The notes below the pieces were generated by a model. It ran no database searches. It saw only the letters and a list, made by a program, of their open reading frames with translations, and had not been told where the DNA came from. Positions 11,771 through 23,383 of a DNA stretch of 64,000 nucleotides are shown in pieces. Location: assembly GCF_020283565.1 (NCBI RefSeq), contig NC_060061.1, positions 19,753,362 through 19,817,361 of the forward strand, written 5' to 3'. The position numbers were made by a program, and so were the translations under genes. Position 1 is the first letter of the stretch, and each line of letters starts with the position of its first letter. The DNA comes from Trifolium pratense. Lineage: Eukaryota; Streptophyta; Magnoliopsida; Fabales; Fabaceae.

Positions 11771-11809
11771 ATGTCGGTTCTCCTGACATATGGCTCGTAG
11801 GACCGATGT
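11771..11809 (+). repeat. Motif hairpin 5 (leader)
   Basis: Stem ATGTCGGTTCT (11771-11781) with AGGACCGATGT (11799-11809), 11 bp with wobbles; loop CCTGACATATGGCTCGT. Again an unrelated stem around the same loop. Confidence 0.7.
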
Positions 11810-12815
11810 TTTCTTGTGGGGTCTGTGACTCTAAGAACCTTTTAATAACCTAGAACCCAAAACGTGTTACTAGGAACCTTTGTAGATGAGATTCATTCTT
11901 AGGGGATGTTTGTTATGAGTCGTTGCAACACGAACATGATCTCCTAAGATTTATCTAGGATTCTAGAACCCGTGTTAAACCTAGAACGAACATGTGAGAA
12001 TGGGATGGGTTGCAGGTAACTCTGAGTCGTTGGCCTTCAAATTTTTCACCTAATATGTTGCGTGACATACTACTTGCATTCATGCATCAATAAAAATAAT
12101 CATGCATGTGCATTTTGGTTTTTAAAGAACTAAATAGACACTAGTTACATAAGCAAAAGGTTTTTAAATCATGAGAAGTAAAAGTTTGAATTTTTCTTAT
12201 ATCCTGAAACATTTATGATAACTATGTGTCTATGTTTCCCCTTAAACCAAAATGACTAAAAAAGATTAACGGATAATTTCGCATGCATTCTCATTCATGA
12301 ATTGCATCTCATTCCTTTCGTTCCTATAACCAGTCATATTCCCGGCGCCGGTATTGGACAAAGAAACGTCACCAAACAAGTCATGGAGAGTGAAGAAACG
12401 GCGCCGGTAAGATACCAAAATAAACGTAGTACCAAAACAAAGAAACTATCCTTACAAAGGGAAATCGTGAAGAACTCTAGCTATAGGTTTGCGAGACCCC
12501 GTCCCATTTCTTAGTGACTTGTGAGATGTGGCATCCATAGAACGAGTGTTATATGGATGCCCTCCGCTCACTCAACTAATAATAATAGTTTTTACTAAAT
12601 TATACGCACTAATTAATCTTTTATACTATATATTGAATTATAGTGTCCAATTAAGAATCAAATGCACAGTGTATGAGTATGACCACAAACCGTTTTCATA
12701 GTGACATGACAATTTATGGATTACCAACTTATTTTGGTAGATGCAATATGATCCATTGTAATCTTTTCGAAATATATAAATACATCTTAAATATCTATCT
12801 TATATTTACATCACT

Positions 12816-12831
12816 TTTATTATTATTATTA

Positions 12832-12863
<32 letters not shown>
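12816..12863. repeat. (TTA)n microsatellite
   Basis: About 16 TTA units with one TTG interruption. The apparent poly-leucine frame across it is an artefact. Confidence 0.95.
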
Positions 12864-12960
12864 TTGTTGTTGTTGATGTTATTATTATAATTTTCATAAT
12901 ACTTATTGTTTCAATTTATACGAATGATTTTTCAACATTATAATATAAAATACCGCATAA

Positions 12961-12990
12961 CACCCGTGCATCGCACGGGTGCGGGACTAG
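12961..12990 (+). mobile_element. Helitron 3' terminus
   Basis: Perfect 9-bp hairpin CACCCGTGC / GCACGGGTG with a 3-nt loop, followed 9 nt later by CTAG and then T. A GC-rich hairpin just before a CTRR end followed by T is the hallmark of Helitron 3' ends. The 5' end (TC after A) and any RepHel helicase gene are not recognised, so this is a non-autonomous or truncated copy lying to the left of 12990. Confidence 0.7.
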
Positions 12991-14019
12991 TTCATTAGAA
13001 TAAGAGAAAATTAATTGTGTGTGATTTATTTGATATTCAAAATTGATTTTATTAATTTAAAATTAAGAGTTAAAATAAGTCTTTGATAAGCTTTTCTTCC
13101 TATTGATTCTCAGATTACCGAAGATTTTTTTCACTTAGGCCCCTGTTTGCATAACGAACAGAGCAGAATAAAATAGAATGGAATTGAACTAAATTGAACA
13201 GAGATTCTATTACATTGTTTGGATATTTCATGACATGACGAAATAATGTTTCCATTCCATTATTTGAAAAATGGACGGAACAACACAAGTTATAACTTTT
13301 ATTCCTTTTATACCCCTATTAAAATATAAAATTAAATTTATATAAACACTCTTTTTACCTTATTATTTTCACTCAATAACAACAATGAGGAACTGATTTA
13401 TTTGTTTGCACAAAATTTTAATTTTTATACATAGATGGTACAATTTTTTAAGAGCGCAAAATGATCAAACTTGCGTTCAAATAATGTCCCAAGTTGTTAA
13501 AGTAATAATTTCATAAACAAACTTACTGTATATTTTACTCAACAAGAATCATTGTGATTTTTTTGCCAATTTTGCAATCTCTTCAATTACAGCCATTTTG
13601 CAATTTGCATTGTAAAGAATCAATAATATGAGTAAAATTCTAGAGAAGATGGTGGAATGTGATGGAATGAATTCCATCATGTTATATGTCACTCCATTCA
13701 CTTTTAAAAAATCCAAATAATAGAATGTAATTAAATACAACTTCATTGCATTCCACTGCACTATACATTCCACCAATTCAAACATATTCTTAAAAATGGA
13801 GGGATAAATTTTTTGACATTGGAAAATAGTTTGGATGAAGAAATTTTGAGAAGTTAGATACACATCTCTAGCGTTTTTGTTTCAAGTTGGTTCTAGAAGA
13901 TGAAGATTGAAAGGGTGGCGGTGAAAGCATAAATTGGAGAAGGAAGAAGATGGTGTTTCTGTTTCAAGTTGGTCCTAAATGATTAAATTTAGTAATTAAT
14001 TTCATTATATAATAATTAA
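12991..14019. other. Intergenic TE debris
   Basis: No gene. About 13140-13800 has repeated AATGGAATG-type words in both orientations, as in eroded MITEs, but termini cannot be set. Confidence 0.35.
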
Positions 14020-16307
14020 TAGGCTTAAATGCAGTTTTATCCCTCTGTTTTGATTAAATCGGAATTTTACCCCCTATTTTAAAACGCGGACTTTTACCCT
14101 CCGTTTTATAATTTTTGGATTTTGCCCCTCCTAAAATTCTGTTTTCGAGTCACAACTTCAAAGTTTCGCACACAACTCAATTTGGATCAATAATTCACCA
14201 AACAGATACTGAAATGACCGTAATCGAGTTATCTTTCCACAAAATCAAACTCCACTAAATTTGGAGTTACAAAGAGAGATTAATTACCGTTTTAGTGAAG
14301 GTATGTCCCCCAAAATTCTGCACAAAATCTGCTTTCGAGTCACAACTTCAAAACTTTGCACATAATTCCATTTGGATCCATAATTCACTAAACTGATACA
14401 TAAATGACCGCAATCGAGTTAGTTTTCTACAGAATCAAAGTCCACTAAATTTGGAGTTACATAGAGAGATTAATTATCATTTTAGTAAAGATGTGTCCAA
14501 ATTAATTATTGTATGAAACTACTACTGATATTTTTGTCATGTCTCTCACCATGTAGCTCATTTTTTGATAGTATTTACATGTCCGGAAAGCTAACGAAAT
14601 TATCCTTGTTGTCATTTAAATTTCGTCAAATTTGGAGTTACGATGTGTTTGGTAGACGATGTTGAATTTGAAGGTCAGAAGTAGATTTATGCATAATTAG
14701 TAATTGGACAGACCTTCACTAAAACCATAATTAATCTCTCTTTGTAACTCCAAATTTAGTGAGGTTTGAGTCTATGGAAATCTAACTCGGTTACGATCAT
14801 TTTGGTATCGTTTGGTAAATTATTGATCCAAATTGAGTTGTGTGCGAAGTTTTGAAGTTGTAACTCGAAAACAGATTTTGTGCAGAATTTTGGGGGACAT
14901 ACCTTCACTAAAACAGTAATTAATCTCTCTTTGTAACTCCAAATTTAGTGGGGTTTGATTCTGTGATTACGGTCATTTCGGTATCTGTTTGGTCACTACA
15001 AGAAAACACCTATTTACCGGCAGATTTGAATAACACTTATTGAGGGTTTAAGCCCTCAGTAAGTTATTGGCGGCCTAAACTGCCAGTAAGTGAGAAAAAA
15101 CCCTCACAAAATTAAAAAATAATTTTTTTTAAAGGACGTATAACTTAGTGGCGGCTTAGGCCGCCAGTAATTTAGTGGTGGCCTAAACCGCCAGTAAATT
15201 GTCTATACCATACCATAAAGTGACGGCCTAGGCTACCAGTATGTTTTCTAATATTAAAAAAAAAAATCAATTTAACACGCAGGAAAGAGATCACATGCTA
15301 TCAAAACAAAGTTAAAATTATTCATCTTAACCATCACAGAGAAAAGCAACACATCACACTATCACAATCCATCTTCACCAATGAAACCAGCCTTCCCAAA
15401 CAAAAGATAAACTATGGATTTTCAAACCACCGCTTCTTCTTCAATGTGCTACCGCTTCTGCAAATCACAACATAAGGTAATACGAATCGATTTGTCTTTG
15501 TCAGATCTCTCTTCGCAGACAAAACCACCATATGACCGCTGCTCCTTCATCTCCCTTGATCTCTCATCAGATTTGTTTTGAGTTTTTTTGCCTTTCCGTT
15601 TCTTGTTAGCGATTCATCGGAGGTCTGGTGTTGTTGTTTGTTTTTGGATAGCTCATGTTTGTATCTTTCTCCGAACAAAACGGATTCACGGTAAATAATT
15701 AAAACTTAAAAAAATTCTTCTTTTTGTTAGATGTGTGAATATTGTAGGCATTGTTACTTGCTAGATCTGGAAGAAAAAAATAAACAAACACATTCATGAA
15801 GCTTGCTAGATCTGGAAAAAACAAATAAACTCATAAAGAAATCGGTTAGATATGTAAATCTATGAAGTTATAATATTTTTTTTAAAAAAATATACATGTA
15901 GTTTGTGGCGGCTTAGGCCGCCAATAAGGCTTCTGCAGATTGAAAAGACAGTTGCTTCCTTGTGACGGTCTAGACCGCCAGTAATTTTCGTCACGCCATT
16001 TATTGACGGTTCTGACCGCCACTAAGCTTACCGACGCCTCATTTCTTGGTGTTTTGAGGCCGCCAGCAGGCCGCCAGTAAATGCTCAATTTATGGCGGTT
16101 TTTGCCACTTATAGAGGGCTTTTGGTCCCCAAAAAATTGTTGTTTTCTTGTAGTGGGTGAATTATTGATCCAAATTGAGTTGTGTGCGAAGCTTTGAAGT
16201 TGTGAATCGAAAGCAAAATTTTAGGGGGGTAAAAGTCCGCGTTTTAAAACAGGGGGAAAAATTCTGATTTAATCAAAACATAAGGGGCAAAACTGTATTT
16301 AAGCCTA
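14020..16307. mobile_element. Long-TIR (Mutator-like) element, split by CACTA
   Basis: Outer ends are TAGGCTTAAATGCAGTTTT (left) and, reverse-complemented, TAGGCTTAAATACAGTTTT (right, ending 16307). The inverted repeats extend over 250 bp, sharing CACAACTCAATTTGGATCAA. Partial extra copies of the same arm occur directly at 14310-14490 and inverted at 14700-14990. No transposase. Long TIRs point to a Mutator-like non-autonomous element; flanks are too AT-rich to read a 9-bp TSD safely. Confidence 0.75.
14994..16155. mobile_element. Non-autonomous CACTA (En/Spm) element
   Basis: 1162 bp, ends CACTACAAGAAAAC and GTTTTCTTGTAGTG, flanked by GGT on both sides (14991-14993 and 16156-16158), the 3-bp TSD of CACTA elements. 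Subterminal regions contain many copies of GGCGGCCTAAACCGCCAGTAA-like units in both orientations, the usual transposase-binding repeats. The middle (about 15260-15720) is of a different composition and might be captured host leader sequence; no open frame. The disrupted sequence resumes seamlessly after the TSD, matching the intact inner arm near 14811. Confidence 0.93.
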
Positions 16308-16718
16308 ATTAATATTAAGATTTAACTAGTCTAATAGTAATATCTAATCATATTAAAAATGCATGGTTGACACGCGTCACCGTTTTATTGCCCTACTGGT
16401 TAAAGCAATGAGCCCACACTACGCCACCTCAACATTCTATTAAAAAATATAACGGTAAGGACCAATTTCGATAACGAAAAAAAATATAGGATTTTTTTTA
16501 CCATAAAAAAAATATAAGGACTATTCTTAACAATGGAATAAAATGTAGGGACTAAAAACATATTTAACCCTAATTTATATAAATTTTTAACTTTCATTTT
16601 CTATCTTCATATTTAACCCTAATATAGGAGTATTCGGTTAGATAACATCACAAAAGGAGTTTGGTCTAATCGTAAAGTCATATCTTTGATGTAAGAGGTT
16701 CCTAATTAAATTTGCTTT

Positions 16719-17095
16719 GCTCTGTTTTGATAAAATTAAGTTATAAGTATTTTTATAGTTGATAAATTATGGATAAAATTAAAGTGTTTGACAAATTTAG
16801 TTGTTGTAAATATAAAATCATATGAAAGTACATAGTTAGTGAGTATTATATTTTTTTAAAATAAAGAAATTATAAAATTAAAATAAATAAGGTAAAAATA
16901 ATGAAAGGTAAGAAACTATAAACTATAACCTTATACGTTAATTTAGAAAACGCTATAAGCTAATTAGAGAAGTTTGTTACCAAACACGTCTTATTTTTAT
17001 CAAACAAGTTTATAAATTTGTCCAATAAACAATAAAAGTTTATAAGTTAGTCCAATAAACAATAAGCTTGTTTATCGGACTTACCAAATAGATAC
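16719..17095. mobile_element. MITE related to 1241-1676, inverted
   Basis: Ends GCTCTGTTTTGATAAAATTAAG and, on the other strand, GTATCTATTTGGTAAGTCC; internally shares TTAGCTTATAGCGTTTT-type stretches with the MITE at 1241-1676 in opposite orientation. No coding capacity. Confidence 0.6.
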
Positions 17096-17180
17096 ATAAC
17101 AATTTCGATACTTTAATCACTTTTTTTTTACTAATATAAATTTTTATTTAATTGAACTAGAATTTATGGAGAATTATTTC

Positions 17181-17263
17181 CTCCGTTCCGTCCCAAAATA
17201 AATGACTTAATTTTATCTTAGGGTGTGTTTCATAAAAGAACTAAAGTTCCGAGACGAAAGGAG
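17181..17263. mobile_element. Short Stowaway-like MITE
   Basis: CTCCGTTCCGTCCCAAAAT at the left and, reverse-complemented at the right, CTCCTTTCGTCTCGGAAC: the classic Stowaway/Mariner terminus, separated by only about 45 bp. Lies just upstream of the A20/AN1 gene. Confidence 0.6.
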
Positions 17264-17446
17264 TATAAGTTGGCAAAAGTGCCGTAAGAAAAAAAAAAAC
17301 ATAAGTTGGCAAAAGTGATAATAATAATGAAGAAAGGGACAAAATAGAGAATACTCAATTTAAAAAAAAAAACAACACGCGCCCAATTATAACTTCCCAC
17401 GTCCCCACAATTCAGTAATCAAACTTCGTTGTCAGAGAAAGCAACC

Positions 17447-17455
17447 TTTTAAATA
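17447..17455 (+). promoter_or_regulatory. TATA-like box of the A20/AN1 gene
   Basis: TTTTAAATA followed 30-50 nt later by a CT-rich tract (TCTCTTTCTCTCTCTCTCT), typical of plant leader starts. Together they place the first exon at about 17480-17719. Confidence 0.5.
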
Positions 17456-17719
17456 CGGAACACTGACACACACAATCCACGCATCTCTTTCTCTCTCTCT
17501 CTAATCGCTTTTGGTTTCTCTCTCCTCCTTCATCCCCAAATCTTCTAGGGTTAGGGTTTCTTTCCTCTTTTCTCTTTTTCAATTTTTATTCAATTCAATC
17601 AATCATTAATCTCTTATTTCCTTCGATTATTAATTATATCCACGAATGCTCTATTTGTTCATTCGCTTAATCCAGGATTCATGATCGGTGCGATTCGGAG
17701 CTTGTAGATCCGCGTCAAG

Positions 17720-19749
17720 GTTTCGTTTCCTGGATTATTTTTTTTGAACAAAATTTTTTTTGAATCGATCTTTTTTCCTGGCCAAAAGGTTAGATTATTG
17801 TTTTGTAAATTTTTAGATTATTGTTTTTTGTTTTGTAAATTTTTTGCTTTGGTTGATTTGTTCGTAGTGGTTTTGTTTGGTTTTGATTGTTGTGTTTATG
17901 TGAAGGAATCTGAGTTATTATTGGGTGGAAATTGGAAGTTTCGTTTGCAGTTATGGGCCGTGAATAACGTTTTTAGCCCGTTTGGTTCTTTTTCTCGAAG
18001 CCCTGTTGAATTTTTGTTGAATTATACAGTGGTGAGCTCAATTGTTTGATGCTGCTATATGTATAATTGATGTTTAGTACTGTTGTGGGTTGTGGCTTTA
18101 GCTTTTGGACTGGTTTGTTGAGTTTTGAATGCTTTTGGGGGGTTTGTTGGATGGGTTTTTTGTTTATTGGTAAATAGGTAGATTATTTGATTTCTAAGTT
18201 TTCAAATATTTCTGCAATCTTGTTATTGAAGGTATTTTTGTTGTGAATTGTGATAATTACTTTTGATCATGAAAGTGTATATAATTCATGAAAATGTTAC
18301 TTTTGAACAATTATTCATGTTATTAAAGGATGTGGTTATTTTTAATTGTATATTACAAGAGAAGGTTTCTCGTTTGATTCCTTGAGTGAACATTGAATAG
18401 CTATCTGAATTCTGAAAATAGAGAGCTTGGAAAAGGACTTCTGGAGTGCTATCTGTTAGTTTAATACAGTTCTTTATCCCTTAACCGGAAGGGATGGAAA
18501 ATTGTAATCGAGACTGATAGTATATTTTTCATCTTTTTATGTAATATATGCTAATTGAAATGGACTTGCTGTTTGAATGTTGCCGCCATATATTATATCA
18601 AATGAACAATTCCAATTTTGTAATATATGCTAATTGAAATGGATTTGCTGTTTGAAGGGTTTGGAACTACTTCAAATACTATTTTATACGTGTAGAGGCT
18701 TGCTGTACAAGCTTAAAAGTCAAGTCAATGATTTATGTCAAAACAATAATACTAACTAATATTGTCATTTTGTCTGTTTAAATTGTAGTTATCATACTCC
18801 TTTTTGTATGTCTGGTTATTTCAGTTTCTGAATTCACCTGTTTTTTGGCTACAACTATGTTTTGAAATCTGGGATGCTGTCTATATATGCATCCTTGCAT
18901 GTCTGTGTTAATTTCCTTGTTTAAATGTATGTTCTCTCATAAGCATGGTAGTCAAAATAGCTAGTTGAATTGTTAAATCATGCAATCTTATAATCTTTTC
19001 CACTTTCTGTGATACCTATCTGGTGCATATTTGAAAATAAGGAAGATCATCCAGCATTGCCATGCTTACTTGTGCAATGGTCTTCTGTTCACAATCTTGC
19101 TTGTTGTTCTGGTACATGGCCCGGTTTTGAAGTTTTGTACTTCTGTGTTAAAACACTCGGTTATGTAAAGATATTTTATATTTCCATCACCCTATCGCAA
19201 CCCCATTCCCAAGAAGTAGAGACCCCTCTGATATTCTGTCCATCATCCTCTGTCTGTTCTATGTCTCAATCTGTAGCTGCCAAAATTTGTTCTCAGCTGT
19301 GCCATGCAAAGTCTTAACTGCTACCTGTTTGCTTCCGATCTGTCATTTGTGGCTAACAGACATGTGCTCTGTTTTCTCTCTGTGCCCCTCTACCTTCTCC
19401 AGTGCCTTTAGCTATGACTAATTGTGCATATTTTTTGTTAGCTTTTGTTTTTATTGCCAATATTATGTTATGTTTGCTTAAAAGTCATGGTTTGGTTGGG
19501 TATGTTTTTTTGAGCTCGGGGTTCATCGTGGTTCATAAATTACCAGTCAAAATGAATGGTGGTTGTGTCTGTCTTTATTGTTAGCTTAAGCTATCAGTTT
19601 TAGATTTTTCAATTGTGTATGACTTATGCTTTTTAACTCGAGTTTAATCAAGCATGTGTAGTGTGATTTAAGCCACACCATCACTTATTTATTCCATTAT
19701 TTATGTTTATTGTATTAGTGATAATTTAATCTTTGGGTCCTTGGTGCAG
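17720..19749 (+). other. Leader intron of the A20/AN1 gene
   Basis: Donor CAAG|GTTTCG at 17720 and acceptor TTGGTGCAG at 19749, 14 nt before the start codon. The 2030-bp T-rich intron holds no recognisable gene. Long 5'-UTR introns are usual for plant SAP and other stress or housekeeping genes and often raise expression. Borders are inferred from consensus and from the position of the start codon. Confidence 0.7.
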
Positions 19750-19762
19750 GAAAGTTGAAAAG

Positions 19763-20284
19763 ATGGAACATGAAAAGACTGATTGTCAAGCTCCCCCAGA
19801 AGGTCCTATGTTGTGCATCAACAACTGTGGATTTTTCGGAAGTGCAGCTACCATGAACATGTGTTCTAAGTGCCACAAAGACATGATGCTGAAACAAGAG
19901 CAGGCCCAGCTTGCAGCATCATCCCTTGGCAATATTATGAATGGGTCTACAAGCAAAACTGAAAAAGAACCTGTTGTTGCTGCCAGCGTGGATTTCCAAG
20001 CCATATTTGCGGAACCTATAAACACTATCTTTAAGCCATTTGCATTTGGCTTGACTTCGGAGGAGAGTGGTGATGCAAAGCCAAAGGATGGTCCGAAACG
20101 TTGCAGCAACTGCAATAAGCGAGTTGGTTTGACAGGGTTCAACTGCCGATGTGGTAATGTTTTCTGTGCTGTACATCGGTACTCGGACAAGCATGATTGC
20201 CCGTTTGATTACCGCACTGCTGCACAAGATGCCATAGCTAAAGCAAACCCAGTTGTCAAGGCTGAGAAGCTTGATAAGATCTAA
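19763..20284 (+). CDS. A20/AN1 zinc-finger stress-associated protein (SAP)
   Basis: 173 residues in one coding exon. An A20 zinc finger at 16-40 has Cys18, Cys22, Cys34 and Cys37 ([20 protein letters not shown]). A low-complexity linker follows. An AN1 zinc finger at 114-151 has Cys114, Cys117, Cys128, Cys130, Cys135, His138, His144 and Cys146, with the family phrase [13 protein letters not shown] and a C-terminal tail ending AEKLDKI. Plant SAPs bind ubiquitin and several are E3 ligases or regulators of abiotic-stress responses. The start at 19763 is chosen over an in-frame ATG at 19733 because that one lies in the predicted leader intron and adds residues foreign to the family. Length is typical (about 160-180). 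Which numbered SAP it is cannot be said. Confidence 0.96.
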   Translation: MEHEKTDCQAPPEGPMLCINNCGFFGSAATMNMCSKCHKDMMLKQEQAQLAASSLGNIMNGSTSKTEKEPVVAASVDFQAIFAEPINTIFKPFAFGLTSEESGDAKPKDGPKRCSNCNKRVGLTGFNCRCGNVFCAVHRYSDKHDCPFDYRTAAQDAIAKANPVVKAEKLDKI

Positions 20285-21542
20285 GAATTGGTATTTAGAA
20301 GTTTATGCTCAATTTCATCATGAAAAGACCCAAGTTTCCTGCGCATTTTATTGCCTTTGTTATTATTTTGTTATATGTGATGGGGTACTTGGTCTTATGG
20401 AAAATCTCTGCAATTTGGGACTTTATTGCGATTGGCGAAAATATCTCTATCTTGGCCCTAGTGTATAAGTTTTTAAGTCTGCTGGTTTGGTTAAAGTTGG
20501 TGTTAGCTGTGTAATGCATCTTTTCCGTTTCAGATTGGTATATGCAATTGACGTATGTATGATTGATGATTTAAAGAGCGTCCAGCATATGCTTAGATTG
20601 TACTATTTGTTGTGGGCTTTCTATGGATTTCTCCCAATAATAGTTTGTAATCTACGGGCTTTTGGATTAACGGTTTTTTTTCTTTTTCTATCCTAGTACA
20701 AGAAAAATAAAAACAGAATTGGAGCTGGCTTATTGAGTAAGTAATATCCATTATATTTTAAAGTTTATAAGTATACCCTGTTTTTTGTGGGATCAAGATC
20801 CTTTCTAGTTTGTTGTCTCTTTGTTTTGTATTCTGTGTAATTCCAGCTTTTTCAATTAATCTATGATTGAAAATTATGCCAAACCATTTTTTGCTAGTCA
20901 ACCGTTGGATCAAATTTAATGACCGAGAATTACGCTGGAGACAAAACTGAAAAATGGCGACGGGTGAGGATTCTGCTATGTTTTTGTGTTACGAATAATA
21001 AGATATTTGGAAATGCTGGATCAATGTGTCATCTATGTTTGTAAAATATGCATATTGATTCTATATTTTTTTCTTTTTATATCAATGACAGTGGTCGTTG
21101 CCGTTTTCCCAGAATTATATGACGTAAACCTCGTTGAGATATCTTATTATTCAAGAGACATCAGAGAATAAAAGAATATTCTTCCTTTCATAACTATAAA
21201 ATTAACACTTTTTTAAAACTTAAGCTATAACACCTTTTCTATGTTAACCCTTCCCTTATTAGAAAAAGTGGTCATCATAATTTGCAGTTCGGCTGTGAAA
21301 TAAGTAAAGCTTAATTGAAAATTATTATTTTTATATGAAATAAATTTGGGTTATGCTGAATTATTCGTTGTAGGAGGAGCTCATTAGCCATTTAAATTTA
21401 CTATCTTGGTTTTTTTTTCTTTCGTTAGTTTCAAATAAAAATGAATACAAATAAATAAATTAATAAAATACTCTTAAGGTGAAATTTATAGTCACCAGAT
21501 TACTAATACAAAAAAAATACGTATTTTTGAAACCTATGCTCT
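20285..21542. other. A20/AN1 gene 3' UTR and intergenic DNA
   Basis: The T-rich 3' UTR probably ends near 20860 (GTATTCTGTGTAATTCC). The rest is AT-rich without a supported gene. Confidence 0.45.
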
Positions 21543-22443
21543 AATACCAAACATTGGAGAAGTATGCAAAGTGCGAAAGATGTTATTAATCTTGGTGTTA
21601 AATGGAGGATTGGAAATGGAGAAAAGGTTATCATTTTTAATGATAAATGGCTACCGAATCAAGCGGGTTTTAAAGTTTGGAGCAGATGCAAAGAAATAGA
21701 AGGAGTGTTCATGCGCCTCAATCTATGCCACTTAATCAATAGTTGTTACAGGACCTTACTTGTGAGGAAACCATGGGTGCCCAACTGTTTTTGTGTTCTA
21801 TTGTGGAAAATTTGGGGTGCTCGTAGTAACTTGATTTACAACAACAAACCTGTCAACTCCATTGATGTGGCACAAGATGCCATGAATTTTGTCCAAGAAC
21901 TGCTCTCTTTTCATCAAGCTAGAAACTCAACTTCTATGCAAGATGATCATGTGACTGATCTTTCTTTGCCTTCAGCCCCAAATGTTTTTTTATGTTGATG
22001 CTAGCTGTTTTTCTGGTACTGCAACTGGATGGGGAATGGTTGTATACAAATTTTTGGGACATGTTCTCTCAGCTTGTAGGAAAGACTTAATCGTTGTCGA
22101 ACCGGTACTGGCAGAGGCTATGGGAGTTCGATGGTGCTTACAACAAGCCATTGCTTCCAACATGAAATATATTGTTATTTTTTCTGATGCTGCTACTGTT
22201 GTTCACTGCATAAACTCAAATGTTTCGGTTGCCGTAATCGCGCTTGTAATCCAAGATTGTAAACTGTTGATGGAACAATTAGATAGAGTAGTCGTGTCTC
22301 ATGTTAGGTCACACTTAAATTCTGTAGGTCATGGTTTAGCAAGTTTCTCTAGAAATGTTGGAACTCAAATGTGGATGGGAGTTGTTCCTAATTACCTATC
22401 TGCTGCACTGTGTAACTTTGCTGAGATATCATACATGTTTTAA
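21543..22443 (+). pseudogene. LINE (L1-type) ORF2 remnant: C-terminus with RNase H
   Basis: Two overlapping frames, 21564-21998 and 21982-22443, one base out of register. The first has GVKWRIGNGEKVIIFNDKWLP, the signature found after the reverse transcriptase in plant LINE ORF2, then LLWKIWGARSNLIYNN, the usual linker; the second is an RNase H-like domain with FFYVDASCF (Asp), LAEAMGVRWCLQQA (Glu) and IVIFSDAATVV (Asp). The reverse transcriptase proper and part of the zinc-binding region are missing. A frameshift separates the pieces. No poly(A) tail or TSD recognised. Confidence 0.8.
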
Positions 22444-22584
22444 GCATGCTCAATGTGCTCATAAGTTAAGTCAGGTACCAAGTACTCCACATATTCTGCT
22501 CTAGCCAATCATGGGTATTTGACACAAGAATAACTTGATGCAAGTAATTGCCAAAAGTACTCTAAACTTCTTAAGCCTTAGAAC

Positions 22585-23018
22585 CAATGTTTTAAAAACC
22601 GAACCGGACCGGCCGGTCCGACCGGTTCGACCACGAACCGGTGCCCTCGGCGGTCCGGACGACTAGCAAGAACCGCTAGTCAGTGGAACCGGTCAAAAAC
22701 CGGTGTGAACCGGTGTGAACCGGTGAACCGGAAAAACCGGCCGGTTTTTCTCTCACTTAAAAAAAAAAAAAAAACTGATTTTTTAATAAAAAAAAACGAT
22801 GGATTGAAAGGTTTTTTATTTTGACAACACGATGGATTGAAATTGAAAGGTTAAAAAATCAAAAATCTTTCCTTTCCAACCATAGACTCAAACACGTGAA
22901 AAAATTATATGAACGGTTCAATATAAACGGTTCAATAACGGTTGAACCGATCCGACCGGTTGACCCTTGAACCAGTTGTCACAACGGTTCGACCTCCGGT
23001 CCGGTTCTTAAAACATTG
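22585..23018. mobile_element. hAT MITE with CCGGTT repeats
   Basis: 434 bp with inverted ends CAATGTTTTAAAAACCGAAC and, reverse-complemented, CAATGTTTTAAGAACCGGAC. Flanked by a perfect 8-bp TSD CTTAGAAC (22577-22584 and 23019-23026), diagnostic of hAT. Subterminal regions are dense in GAACCGGT words, making a GC-rich island in AT-rich DNA. No coding capacity. Confidence 0.93.
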
Positions 23019-23137
23019 CTTAGAACAATCACTCAAAACATGAATTGTGGTATCCGCCTTATATATCACTAAGAATTAACACTAAAAAACATACACATCT
23101 CACCTAGCTTGAAACACATTTGTAAGAAGCCCGTTTT

Positions 23138-23383
23138 TCATGATCTTCTAAACAAGATTCTTCTCCTTTTAATGGCCTTCCAAATGCCAAAGGACATTCT
23201 AGAAGCATCTACATTATCAGGATGATTGCCTGCTATAAGCTCATACAAATATTTGGTTATAAATGATCTATCAATAGTACTGATCCAAATGAACTTGTCA
23301 TCCCTAAGATTAGATTTATGAGAAAGAATGACCATAATCTCCATAGTTAGCCAAGAAAGCAAGTGTGCAGGATAATGTTCCAA
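23138..23383 (-). pseudogene. LINE zinc-binding-region fragment, antisense
   Basis: 81 codons with DDKFIWISTIDRSFITKYLY and FGIWKAIKRRR, the region between the LINE reverse transcriptase and RNase H (zf-RVT type). Orientation is opposite to the LINE remnant at 21543-22443, which lacks this very segment, so an inversion or an independent insertion is possible. Confidence 0.55.

Larger units (their letters stand above)
11420..12530 (+). mobile_element. Ogre-like 5' leader, truncated
   Basis: Non-coding leader after the PBS, with two more hairpins carrying the CTGACGTATGGCTCGT motif (11703-11737 and 11771-11809). A 70-codon open frame at 12302-12514 is basic (Lys/Arg-rich) but I do not recognise it. 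The right boundary, where similarity of style ends, is approximate; no gag or pol follows. Confidence 0.6.

Noticed and set aside
19786..20227. Two antisense frames of 134 and 102 codons over the A20/AN1 gene
   Set aside because: Shadows of the real coding exon; no domain, promoter or codon bias of their own.
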